Source: Aureobasidium sp. EXF-3400 (taxonomy: Eukaryota > Ascomycota > Dothideomycetes > Dothideales > Saccotheciaceae). Taken from it: DNA of 64,000 bases. A program made the translations under genes and the position numbers. The notes beneath the pieces were generated by a model. The model was not told the DNA's origin. It saw only the letters and a program-made list of their open reading frames with translations, and made no database searches. Every line of letters begins with the position of its first letter. Within the stretch, counting starts at the first letter, position 1. Shown in pieces: positions 21,065 to 32,498 of the stretch. The stretch lies in NCBI GenBank assembly GCA_024195585.1, contig SWBL01000216.1:23808-87807 (forward strand). The letters are read 5' to 3'.

Positions 21065-23348
21065 GTTGAGTTGTGTGTGTGTTGTTGTGTGAGACTGAAT
21101 GTCCAAGTCCAACTTTCATCTCTACACTTTCCCACACGACGGCGGGGCGCCCACAGCTTCTCCGACATCGGCTTCGAAGCGCTTCGACTCTCCACCACCG
21201 GCCCGCATCCGCTTGCTTCTGATCTCCACACACCTCGACTCCATCACTGACGACCTTCCCAGAAATTGGAGCATAGAGATGAGGACGTGATAAGACGGCA
21301 GCTTACTTCGAGGATATACCTGAGGCCATACGAGAAGAAATTCGACATCCGCTCTTCGTGTCGTTCTCCCACACTCTGGACACCTTGCCCATTACCATTC
21401 TGAACCAATGCATGTTTCTGAAGGCGGTCCGACTGTAACCGCTTGAATACTCTGAGGAGAGCGGAAACCCAAAGAAGGTATCAGAAAGGACCGCTGTCAC
21501 AACTATTCGACGACACTATGTGCACGATTTGGCATAAACCGGCACATCACAGCCTCTGATAGCATAGCAGCAAGATGACTGCTCAGCATATCATCTATGA
21601 AGTAGCAGTGAGAAGAGCAGAAGGGACCTGCGAGAAGTTCTGAGTGAGGGGAAGTTGAACAAGAAAACTTTGCGACCCAACCGCTTGATGTCAGCTCAAT
21701 CGGTCTAGTTCGTTGCGGAAGGTATAACAAAGGCACAACTCACACTCGAGATCGCCACACGTCTTGTTCTTCGCCTCGGTAAGGATTACTATGCAAAGCC
21801 TCAGGTGCTGCATAACCGATAGTGCCAACGAAGACGAGAACGCGACTGGGGTGACTCCCTCGCTTCTCGGAAGAGGCTTGCTCCATGATTGGAGGTTGGA
21901 GATGAGTGTGCAGGAGACCGGTGACTGCCTAAGAAACCCAAAGCGAGGACACTACCTGGATCTGACCATCACCAGCGCCGATCGAGCTGACGGATAGCTG
22001 ACTCCGCTTTACTCGGACCTTCAGCAGGGCAAGATTGGAAGAGACCAAGGCTGGTTGAATCGGAGCTGGTTGTGCCCGATCCTCCAGACCGGTCGCTGGG
22101 TCGCCGGCGTCTCGAACCTTCGCCGCGTCTACTCTATTGATGGTCAATAGCTACGCATCAGCTATATGTGGCCAGAACGAAGTCCAGCGACGAGCGGATA
22201 CGAAGCCTTCGCAAAGCAGCAATTCAGAGAGAATGACTTGCAAGATCTGGAGCCGCTTTTCAGCCGTATGTTTGGGATCGTTGTTGCTTCGGAAGTGACG
22301 TAACTCGACGGTGCTGGTGAGTGTCTTGTCATATCGTTTTCTGCTAGACATTCTGGAGAGTCATCTCCTGATGCTAGAGGACTTACACTGGCCACGCTCG
22401 CGTGGCGGACTCCCTTCTGCCCCCTCCAGCATCATGAGGCTGGTGGTACGAGGTGATCTGATCCTCGGGCTGGCAAAGCCGGCGACCTGGACGGCTTTGA
22501 CTAGGCACAGGCAGTATGCGATATCTCCAACGAACACCTTGCTGGGCTTGGGATCAAACACCGAGTCGGTATATAAGAAGCAGCATCAGAGCAACGTACT
22601 GCGTGAAGGATGTATGTGACGTTATTCTCGCTTTTGAGTATCCATGTGGAAAGATATTGCCACCACTTTGGGAAATTAATTCTCCTCATGCTACTTTATT
22701 CAACAACGCCAGAAACACCGATGAAAGCTATACATGGTTCTTTGGAAGGTCTGCTAAAGCAATACTTGAACATGAGCAGCCCATTGTATCACATGGAGAA
22801 GATATTGCCACTCTGGTTGCATCGAGGTATTGAAGGTACGGCATCGGAGGATGACTTTCCCAATATCCTCATTAGTCCTAGCGTATCTCCGGGCCGAATT
22901 GGAAGCGCCTTTTACGAAACACCTCGACACAAGACCTGGTTCACCACAGCTGTACCTATTAGCAGCATTTTCACGTCTCCAATTGGATGGCCAATCCCCG
23001 CACAGTACCCCAGACCGGGATAACCGGCCCCGGACTACCCACAGGATGAACCTACAACTCCTGCTGTTGCTTTTCGTGTGGCGGCTGTATCTAACCCTAA
23101 CGCCAATACTGGTAGAATGCTCGTGCTCGCCGCATGCTATCGGCTTTTGCAAGCCTTGAGACAATGGGGGATGCGGGGATCTTGACAAACTCTGATCATA
23201 TGATGGGTCAAGATGCGAAGATACATAAATGGTCGAGCGATCCCCCACAGATGGATCAATACCACGCATTGATTTGAGCTGGACTCGCTCAAAGAACATC
23301 ATCCAACGCTATAACCTTGTTTCCAGACCATCACCTATATTCTCTATC
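21065..23348. other. Gene-poor region with short coding-like fragments
   Basis: 2.3 kb between the leu2 start and the transporter start. Short runs look protein-like: plus strand 21302-21440 (AYFEDIPEAIREEIRHPLF and LNQCMFLKAVRL, then a stop) and minus strand 22351-22151 (RLQILQVILSELLLCEGFV). None joins into a full gene by splicing that I can defend. CCGG-rich sequence near 23010-23035 could be a binding site for a Zn2Cys6 activator of the transporter. Confidence 0.4.
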
Positions 23349-25119
23349 ATGTCGTCCGAAAAGCCCAAGGGTGGTGACATGGAGATGGAGTTCATCGAAA
23401 TGAAGAACGCTACAGTCACCGAAAGCTATGACAAGGAACGCAACCTCGACTCTATCGAAGACACCAAGCCAGGACCTTTCGTCTGGCTTTGCGCTACCGC
23501 CACTGCTATCGGCGGTTCACTCTTTGGCTGTGAGTATTCCATCGTGCTTGCCGTTGTAGGGCATGACTGATATCAAGTCAGACGACACTGGTGTCATATC
23601 TGGCGTCCTCGTCGTCCTCGGCAATGACCTCAACGGAAGGCCTGTTTCAGACCACGAAAAAGAGGCTATCACTGCGCTATGCGCTGCTGGAGCATTTGTT
23701 GGCTCCATCATCGCTGGATTGACCAGTGATCGGTATGGCCGCAAGCCTAGTATCTGGTTTGCTTCGGTGTTGTTCACCGTTGGTGCCATTGTACAAGCTA
23801 CATCCTACACCATTGCTCAGATGTGTGTCGGCCGATTCCTGATAGGACTCGGTGTTGGATCCGCCGCAATGATTATTCCCTTGTACATTGCGGAGATTTC
23901 TCCTGCAAAATGTGAGTTGCCTATCAGGGCGAAAACGAGAGCTGTACTGACTTGTGCCATCTAGATCGTGGTCGCATGATCTCAATCGACATGATCTTCT
24001 TGGGAACCGGTTCAGTCCTAGCATATGCATTTGCTGCTGCTTTTTACAAAGTAGAACACGGCTGGAGATACATGATCGGATTAGGCGCCATACCGTCGAT
24101 CTTGCTAGGCTGCTTCCTGTTCTTCTGTCCCGAATCTCCCCGTCAATTGATGGCTCACGGCAAGCGCGAAGAGTGTATCGCTGTCTTGAGAAAGATCTAC
24201 CCTCAAGGCACTGAAGAGCAGATTGCAGACAAGGTCCTCTCAATCGAGCATGGTGTTAACGCGTCAAAAGCTCTGAATGAAGAGGTTTCATCTCGCAAGG
24301 CCATCAAATATTTGTTCACTATCCCAGCTAACTTCCGTGCCTTGACCGCTGCTTGCGGTTTGATGTTCTTCCAGCAATTCTGCGGGTATGTTCCTAGCAG
24401 CGTATCCTTCTTCAGCATGTCCACTGACAAATCCGAACAGTTTCAACACACTCATGTACTACTCATCTACCCTCTTCGACATTGTCGGCTTTCGCAATCC
24501 CATTGCAGTAGGTACTGTTGTCGCAGTGGTCAACTGGGTCTTCACCGTCCTCTCCATCTTCATCATCGATCGTGTTGGCCGTCGTCGAATTTTGCTCTGG
24601 ACCATGTGGGGCATGCCTCTCTGCCTTGCTCTTGCCGCCGTCTGCTTCCACTACATCCCTCTGGACCTCAAGACCCTTAAACTCACTGATGACAACATTG
24701 GGTGGCCGGCATATGTGGTGCTTGTCTCCATGATCCTGTTCGTGGCCTTTTATGCCGCTGGTCTGGGCTGTGTACCCTGGCAAGCCAACGAATTCCTCAA
24801 CATGGAAGTTCGTGCGATGGGAACGACTTTTATCAATATATTCAACTGGGGTCCTAACATTGTCGTTTCATCTACCTTCCTCTCTATGATGAAGGGCATG
24901 ACCCCGAGTGGAACCTTTGGCTTCTATGCTGTATTGTGTACTGCTGGACTGGTATTTGTTTATTTCTGCTTCCCTGAAGCCTCTAATATGACACTGGAGG
25001 AGGTTAGAGAGGTCTTCCAACATGGGTTCGGTGTCAAGTATGCTGAAGAGTGGAGGAAGCAGTACAAGGCTGATCAGAAGGCTATGAAGGAGCATGCAGC
25101 TTCCGGTGTTGTTGTGTGA
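23349..25119 (+). CDS. MFS sugar/polyol transporter, myo-inositol permease type
   Basis: Four exons: 23349-23529, 23582-23911, 23965-24385, 24441-25119; 536 residues with the 12-helix sugar-porter plan. Family marks: FGYDTGVISG in TM1 (spliced across intron 1), DRYGRK after TM2, PESPRQL before the central loop, QQFCGFNTLMYYS in TM7, DRVGRRR after TM8 and the WxGWGP-like INIFNWGPNIVV near TM10. The region around CFLFFCPESPRQLMAHGKRE and the RNPIAVG segment look most like fungal ITR-type H+/myo-inositol symporters. The acidic N-terminus and basic C-terminus are cytosolic. Substrate is inferred from resemblance only; other polyols or hexoses are possible. Confidence 0.85.
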
Positions 25120-25464
25120 ATGAAGAGACTAGCACTGCACCAGGAGTGTGTTGAGAAGGCAGAGAGGCAGGCACCTCTGATAATCAGATGTGATGATTAT
25201 GATATGTGGTATATTATGTTTGACAGGTCATCGTACAGTAGATCGAGTTTCATTAAAACGGTGTGCATTGTCTAGAACAGGCGCATCTGTTTTACTTTCT
25301 TGCCCTAAAAGTATATAAGCCGGGGCGCAGCGGCGCGACAAGAGCCCCTCCAACCCTCGACTTCCTTTGCTGACGAAGCACGCACGACTTGTTTTTCTTC
25401 TCTACAATCCTCGACAAGAAGTGTAAAAACACGGTATAGCAAGAACAGAAATTGTGCCGACAAT
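25120..25464. other. Intergenic, bZIP promoter
   Basis: 345 bp. A TATA-like tatataag at about 25312-25319 lies 150 bp before the bZIP ATG; nothing else recognisable. Confidence 0.5.
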
Positions 25465-26712
25465 ATGGATGCAAGTGCCGCGACAGATGGCCAGAAGTCA
25501 CGCGAGCTCAAACGCAAAGCACAACTGAGAGAGGCCCAGCGACGCTTGCGACAGCGCAAGATGGATGCGCTCAAAGACGCGAATAGCGAGATTGAAGATC
25601 TTCGGAAACAGCTCGCAGATGCTAAAGAGACCATCGCTCGTCTGGAATCCCTCAACGATTCACCGGTCACCGATGAGATCATCACTCCAGACACGACGAA
25701 CTACCAACAGGATATCGAAAAAGTACCTGCTCTGAGCGGCCAAGTTTATATGGGTGGAATCATTCGAGACAATAGTATCGTCGGAGAATTGCTGACTCCT
25801 TTGTCTCCATCGACACTTGAGAGTTTCTTCCCAGGAGCATCCAACGATCTGCTGTCAATAGACATGCCAGACGCCTTCCCTTTCTCACAACTCAACAGTA
25901 CGACAAGGCGCTCTCCTACTCCGGATTCGATGTCTGGATCCTTGGGCTATACATTTGGCCAGGTCTGGCCGCTCGGATACACAGCTGTCCTGGATGATCA
26001 TGTGCCATACATGCCATTATCTACTTTCTCAGATGGACCGTCGAGCCCTGCCGCCCAGCTCGTTCAACAGCCTGTTCCACCATCATACACGCCCATCCGT
26101 GGACCGACCTTTGCTAAGAGACTCTGGCGACGATGTGCGGAAGCGGCATTGCGCATACTCGCAGACACCAAAAAGCACCAATCCGCCATAGAGAGAGCTT
26201 TCGGTGCTTACTTCGATCGCTTCTCTCCAGAAGTGACTCGCAGATCACTGACTGCGGCCTTGAGCAGAGATAACTTCGGCGAACTAGAGTATCACAACTA
26301 TCCAAGCTTCAGCTTTGGAGCACGTTCGGGAATCGTGCAAGACCTGGAGGCTGAGAAACTCATGAGTTCTGGACAACTCGATACTGAGGATGATCCATAC
26401 ATGACACCGCGAGATATTGAGAACTACTTTGTCTGGAACGGTCAGCTGAGACAATCAGTCGATTCGAAGGGTAATGTTGTGACTTTACCGTGTCACTTTG
26501 ATTTCCAAGGCAAGAGATGGGTTCTGGAAGAGAACAGACTCATACACAGTAAGCTTACCGACCATGACCATGAGTTCGAATGATTTCTTGCTGATGATTG
26601 ACTAGTCCTTATGCACCTCTCGGTCTGCCTCGGTCAGGGCCCTGCTATCTTGGCATCACAAGTCATTGCCGCGACCTTCCAGAGCATGCAAAGAGTGTCA
26701 ATCCAAGTGTGA
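25465..26712 (+). CDS. Atypical bZIP-like transcription factor
   Basis: Two exons, 25465-26548 and 26606-26712 (57-nt intron gtaagc...actag); 396 residues. The basic region is RKAQLREAQRRLRQRK (17-32), followed by a heptad-like helix with residues spaced as in EDLRKQLADAKETIARLESL. Compared with the fungal AP-1-like pattern RKAQNRAAQRAFRERK, the invariant DNA-contacting Asn is Leu21. The middle is Ser/Pro-rich. The C-terminal part (about 230-396, with NYFVWNGQLRQ and FDFQGKRWVLEENRLIHS then a hydrophobic helix) resembles the DUF3425-like tail of fungal bZIP proteins. Nuclear regulator presumed; altered DNA specificity or loss of binding is possible. It lies tail to tail with the SDR gene. Confidence 0.7.
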
Positions 26713-26886
26713 GATTAGGCCCAATGCGATGGTTTTTGATGAAGCCGGCTTCGATTGCTTCGTCCACAGCATGTGACAGATGCGTTCACGAAATGCTTGT
26801 TCGAAGTGCTTCAAACAATTTGTATTATCAAATTATTGATGAAATCATATGCTTCGAAGACTACAGATACTCCCCACAGCCACACT

Positions 26887-27942
26887 CTACTTCGAGCCTT
26901 GACCTTGGAAGCTCAACTGCTGCTCGATCACCTCTCTCATTGTTGGCTTCCAGGGACGCCAATCCATACCAAGATACTTCTTCACGTTCACAGTCTCTGC
27001 TCCTGTAACGGGACCCTCGAAATTTGCTTCGAGTTTGCTCAGCTGAGGATATTCTTGCTTCGCAAACTCTGCAATCTCTTCCCACGAGACAGAGGGGCCA
27101 GAGTGTATGAACTCGGTACCTGAAGGGGCATTGCAGTCGATTGCTCTGACATGAGCGGCAGCGACATCCTTGACATCGACCCAGAGCGAGGGAGTGTCTG
27201 GGTTTCCGTTCTGAATGGTTGACCACAACATGTTGTTGACCAGATCGACTTGTTCGGCCGAGCTCTGGATTCTGCTCTTACCGATTACAAACACTGGGTG
27301 GGTTGTGAGTATCTTGAAACCTGGCTTTTCTCTTTCGAGGAAGTCGCGAGTGGCCTGGTGAGCTGCGACCTTCGAGATACGATACATCAAGCTCTGACCG
27401 TCCTGGCTATATGGATCCTCGATTTTTGTGTTGATGTCTACCGGGAACACCTCTCCAGTGTTTTCTGGATTTCATTAGTCTGTTCTGGTCCGCACATATG
27501 GATATGCCTTACCTTTGACGACCTTGTCAATGTTCAAAGGAACCTCGATCGGCATTATACCAAGAACAGATGAGGTTACAACTATAGTCTTGATCTTGGG
27601 AAACTTGAGCGCCGCATAGAGGATTGCTTCAGTACCGTTCAAGGCGGGTTTGATGTAGTCCTCTGCCAGGTCTATTCCTTTTCCAGGGACCGGTGATGCA
27701 AGATGGATGACATAGTCGACATCCTTCAGAGCAGTCTCGAAGGGCTCGCGCTTACTGATGTCTGGAATGACAACGGTCTCGATGTCGGAGACATATTTGG
27801 GATAGCGTTCCTTGATAATGGCCTCCTGCTCTGGCTTTCTGATACTGAGACGGACACGGTAGCCTGCTTCAAGGGCTTGGGGAACGACTTCAGCACCAAT
27901 GAAGCCAGTGGCGCCGGTGATAAAAACAAGAGACTTTGACAT
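26887..27942 (-). CDS. Extended SDR, NAD(P)-dependent reductase (Gre2/dihydroflavonol reductase-like)
   Basis: Two exons on the minus strand: 27942-27513 and 27464-26887 (48-nt intron); 335 residues. Rossmann motif FITGATGFIGAEV at the N-terminus (TGxxGFIG), substrate-side motif VDYVIHLASPV, VTSSVLGI with the catalytic Ser, and YRISK giving the Tyr-x3-Lys pair. This is the layout of fungal ketone/aldehyde reductases related to yeast Gre2 and plant dihydroflavonol reductase. The start is MSKSLVFITGA; a longer frame upstream adds a leader not seen in the family. It is divergent from the tautomerase-like gene across an 808-bp shared promoter region, so co-regulation is possible. Substrate unknown. 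Confidence 0.88.
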
Positions 27943-28750
27943 TGGCTTGACAGTTGGATGATCAGGAATGATGTTTGATGCTGGATGATTGAGAGGTGCG
28001 ACCATGCCATTATATCTACCCTTCAGACATTTTAAGGCGTCCAGTATCACATCTTGCTTTGTAACCATACATTGTAAGACAACATGGGTGTTGCGTTGGC
28101 CGGGGTGAATCCTTCGCTGCAAGGAGTATCAGGCTAATGGTGGTCAGCAAGAGAGTGATATGTCAGCCGGGATGGCGGAAGCTGGACGCGGGCTGGCAAG
28201 CAGGATTGAAGCTGAGATGCCCCGCCTCCGTTGGTGGCATGAGTAATGCAAGGCCGGCACGGAGGGAGCTCCGGTCGGATCTTGGCAGAATTGTTGACTC
28301 AACAATCAGCACATCCCCACTATTCCACCGTGGACCCTCTGAGCATTCGTGGCCTGACGAAACATATCTGCTGCCTGAGTAACACCACATATTCTTCGAA
28401 ATCATACCATCATTCTCAGGTGACCCCTATTTGTTCAGTCTGATGATACACTTGACGCCGACGACGGAGAAACGTAAGCCATGGCACGATACGATAGCAC
28501 TAATCGTTGTAGCGGTATCCACCTTGCCGCCGCGGCAGGAGGGACATCAGTAATCGCCAAAGCTGAAACGACATTGAGTTCACTAATCGTCGTCATTGAC
28601 AAGCTATATAACACCACATTATAGAGCCACTTCCCAGCAATATACAAACCTCATCAATCTCATCAACATCATCGTGTTTACTACCACCAACGCGGTACAC
28701 TAAACCAACAACACTTGAGCCTCAACTTCAATCAACAAACCTTAGCAACA
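27943..28750. promoter_or_regulatory. Shared promoter region between SDR and tautomerase genes
   Basis: 808 bp between divergent starts. TATATAA at 28605-28611 sits 140 bp before the tautomerase ATG and is followed by a CA-rich leader of about 100 bp. No open frame worth calling. Confidence 0.5.
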
Positions 28751-29227
28751 ATGCCTCTCTGGCAAATCTACCACCCACCCACTGTCTTCCAAGACGCAGA
28801 AAGCAAAGCCGCCCTCGCCGCCGACATAACAAAAATCTACACCCGCGTCAATCTCCCCGCTTTCTACGTCGTCGTCCACTTCAACACCATCCCCCCCTCT
28901 AACGTCTACGTCGGCGGTGTCTCCAAAGCTGCCTCTGAAAAGCCATTCATCCGCATAGTCATTAAACATATTGCCATTCGTCTTGACAACAAGACTGAAA
29001 CTTATCGCACTACGGCGGGCATGATTGATGCAGCGCTGAAGCCTCATGTCTATGACAAGGGCATGAGTTGTGAGTATCATGTTGAGGAGACTGAGAGGAG
29101 GTTGTGGAAGTTTGATGGGTTGATTCCGCCGGAGCATATGAGTGAGGCGCATGTGAAGTGGGTGGAGGAGAACAAACCTAGTGTTTATGAGGGTGCTTAT
29201 TGGTCTGCTGAGAAGGGGCATTATTGA
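28751..29227 (+). CDS. Tautomerase-superfamily enzyme, cis-CaaD-like
   Basis: Single exon, 158 residues, the size of fused-repeat tautomerases. It starts Met-Pro (MPLWQIYHPP), so removal of Met would expose the N-terminal Pro that is the catalytic base or acid in this superfamily. The segments FYVVVHFNTIPPSNVYVGGV and FIRIVIKHIAIRLDN line up with the beta strand and arginine-bearing region of cis-3-chloroacrylic acid dehalogenase. Most fungal relatives have no proven haloacrylate substrate and may be promiscuous tautomerases or hydratases. Cytosolic. It shares a promoter region with a reductase and lies close to a flavin monooxygenase, fitting a small detoxifying neighbourhood. Confidence 0.8.
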   Translation: MPLWQIYHPPTVFQDAESKAALAADITKIYTRVNLPAFYVVVHFNTIPPSNVYVGGVSKAASEKPFIRIVIKHIAIRLDNKTETYRTTAGMIDAALKPHVYDKGMSCEYHVEETERRLWKFDGLIPPEHMSEAHVKWVEENKPSVYEGAYWSAEKGHY

Positions 29228-29424
29228 GGGACTTGGGAAGCGGGATGGCTTTGGGTGTAATTGATTGGTATATGGGATGACAATCTGTGTTTTAGCATGA
29301 TTTGGCGTATGGAAAGCAATTCTGGTCGTGAAAACCTTGACTCTTATGAACAGATGGTGACTCCTGAAATCTGCCGCATTGTATGTACACTCTTACTTCA
29401 AGATAAGCCATAAGATACCTCTGC

Positions 29425-30965
29425 TTAGATTCTTGCTTTGGTATCGTTCAAAGCAGCAGCATTCTTCCTCGCCCACATTTCCTTCCGCAACTCATGCCCA
29501 TTCATGAACGCATCAAACCACTCAGGCTTGTAAGGTGGCAGAGGTCGTCCTTTGCCATCTGTGCTTGGACCGGCAAGAGCCCTCACAGTCTCAAAGTACT
29601 CCTCAAACTCAGGGTGAATGACGTTGAATGCAGGACCGTCTCCCTTCTTCTTGACGCGTTCGGCTTCCCAGTTCTGTTGTTCTTCGATGGGAGGTAGTTC
29701 GGCACGTCCGGCTAGAATTCTTGCGGCGAGCACGGCTTGCCACTCGAAGATCTTGAATGTGAGTCCGGCTCCAACCTGGTCGTCATGTTAGTGCTGAACA
29801 TCAAGCCTTGAAGTAATGATTACTTACTGCGCCGACGAATAGCAATGTTGGATCCTGCTGGTACACGACATTCTGATACAGTCCTGGCACTCTGTTGTTT
29901 CTGATCTTCACGTCCGGCAGGAACGGAAGACTCCAGGAGTATCCAGTGCCGAAGATAATATGATCGACATTCTGTACAGAAGTTCCGTCGATGAAGTGTA
30001 CCGTGCGTTGGCCTGCTGAGGTGTCGATATGTGAGATGGTCGGCTTCCTAAAGACTCCGGGATTGTTAAATGCGCCATCTCCAAAGTATACATTTATGGT
30101 GTGTCCATTGACGACAGCATAGACCTTGGAGTCCACCACACCCACAAGGTCAGTCGAGATGTCAGCTGCAGATACCGAGCCGCCCACCACAACAACACGT
30201 TTGTCTTGATAAGCTTCTCGGCCACGGTACATCTTGCTGTGTAGGACACTGCCAGGATGCTGTTTTTCGAGCTCCTCTAGGCCCTTTACCGCTGGGACAT
30301 ACGGGACATTGAAGTGTCCGCTTGCGACGATCACAGCGTCAAAGCACTCGACCCACCAATAGTCCTTCTCATCCTCCTCTCTTCTTAACGTGATCTTCCA
30401 CTCATCACCAATCTTCTCCACTCTTTCGACATGAGTGTTATAGGACACCAAGTCTTCGTAGCCGTTCCTTTTGAACAGACTAGTCACGTAGTCTCTCATA
30501 ATAGTCCAATGGCGGAACGGCGATTTCTCACCGTGCAGCTCAATGGTTCGCGCAGACAGTTCTCCAGAGATAGGTTCTTGTGTGTACTCCATTGTGACCA
30601 CATCAACATTAGTCTCCAGATAAGGATAAATTGACGTGTCTGTCCATCGGGGCTGCGCATTCCTGCTAGTATGTCCTGGAACCTGTGTTGGTAATTCTAC
30701 CGGTGGATCCGCCGTCCTTGTAGCCAGCGCTCCAAAATTGGTCAAAGGGACTGGTGGAAGTTTATCTCCATACCTGTTCATCCGATCAGCTGTAGTTCAA
30801 TAACACATAGAGGAAAAGCACTCACCAACAGCCTCCTGGGCCTTCTTGCCTGTCAAAAACACGGATCTGATCGAATGCCTGTTCCTGAACCAGCGCATCC
30901 ACTGTGATCGCTCCTGACGGACCAGCGCCAATGACAGCTACTCTTCTGATCTTCTCGGCCACCAT
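29425..30965 (-). CDS. Flavin-containing monooxygenase
   Basis: Three exons on the minus strand: 30965-30826, 30773-29828, 29775-29425; 478 residues. FAD motif AVIGAGPSGAITVDAL near the N-terminus with EGPGGCW shortly after; second dinucleotide motif VVVVGGSVSAADIS (GxxxxxA form) for NADPH; VIVASGHFNVPYVP corresponds to the FMO-identifying region; DHIIFGTGYSWSLPFLP is the ATG-like motif near the end. Likely oxygenates a soft nucleophile (N or S) or a ketone with NADPH and O2. A TATATATT about 115 bp upstream (near 31080) could be its TATA box. Tail to tail with the tautomerase gene. Substrate unknown. Confidence 0.88.
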
Positions 30966-32498
30966 CTTCGTTCACTCGATATCCCCTGACCCGATCGCGG
31001 CGCAAAACTTCCAAGTGGCGGCAATTTGACAGGGCTTCCGATCCTCGTCGCGTGCAAAAACAAAACTTCAGCAGAACAATATATACACGCACGCAGAATC
31101 AAACAGTAGCAGGTATGAAGAAGAGAGGATGACAGAAGGGATGTAAGCAATGCAAAGATACAGCGAGCGACCTTCCTAAGCGGGGCTATCGACGAAGAAT
31201 TTGGCTCAATCACGCAAAGTCTTGGCGTTTATCTGTCAGTCCTTCCGCTGCTTCGGTCGCAATTTGACGAAGTACATGTCTATCCTTTGCGACTCGCGAA
31301 TATCGTAGAGTTCAGTCTCTTGTCGCAGTAACGTGAGTGGTTTCAGGCTGCTGCCATGAGTCTGGTCGGTCAACTTTTATGGCGCAGTCCCTCGCACCAG
31401 GGCATGCGGGCAAACTCGACACCGACTCTCTCGCAGTCACAATCCTCTGGACAGAAATCGACCTCTTGGCGTTGTGGGTGACCACGAAACTCGATTTCTC
31501 ATCGCGACAGGTATTAGCAGATTGCGCAACGAGGGCTTGCATGTAGTTGATTGAATACCACTATATAACAATCATCAGTTCGCTACTAAGGAAGATATTA
31601 CACGTTTACGTACATATCACGCGTAAGTGGAAGCGGGGTGCAAACATATGTCGCCATAACACAAAGACTTCGCTGCAGCCACGCTTCGAGATCTTGAGTT
31701 TACTGGGTATGGGATTGTGGGATCTCTCCAACCATGATCGAAAAATATCGACTCTCAGTCACTACCACGACTTGTGACCTGTTTGTATGGCCCGCCATTC
31801 GCTAAACCCCGATTGCATACGAACAAGCCTGCTAAGCTTCCAGACAAGCTTTCTCTTCTCCAGCTTGCAGTACCTTTCCCCAACAGGTACCCATCCAGGC
31901 CACGCGCGGTGTCCCTGAACGTCTGCAAGGGGCGGGCTATGACCTTGCTCTAACCAATCCAAGCGTTGAGTGACATCTTCGTTCTCACACCGAACACTGC
32001 TTGATTATCCAAGGCTTTCCGTTGACCACTCGCATCCGGTCGTATTCTTGACCGGACATGCCACGCGTCGAGCCTGGCTTGCCCACCGTTACCGACCACA
32101 GGACAGATAAATCGCTCAGGTGAAGATGAATTGATGCAGACCAGCCCGCTCTGCGCCATTTGTAGTGGTGGCGCATCGTCGAAAAAGTCAACTGCCCAAC
32201 AATCGCGAGACGAAGGTCACTGTGGAAAATATATGAAGCAACAGACGCCAGGTACAGTTATTCGCGTGTCGCATCCTTACTCTCTGAGGCTTCTATCAAT
32301 AACACTCAAGTCTATACCCTTTTACGATTGTTTAGGCAACCCTGAAATGGTTGCAAGAAAAAAGCTGGCGCTCTACAACATTATCCTTCGGTGGCCTGCC
32401 ACCACTCCAAGCATCGCTCGCGGGCTCTCCCAGCCTTGAAAGCTGTTCGATTACTATCGCATTCGACTTGTCGTTCCATACCACCAGATACCGCCATA
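30966..32498. other. Intergenic region upstream of FMO and iron permease
   Basis: 1.5 kb of divergent upstream sequence. Scattered frames of 60-100 codons show no domain and no conserved ending. Nothing further seen. Confidence 0.5.

Noticed and set aside
21099..21290. Small plus-strand frame 35 bp from the leu2 start
   Set aside because: Overlaps the region that must hold the leu2 leader and promoter; stops without a partner exon.
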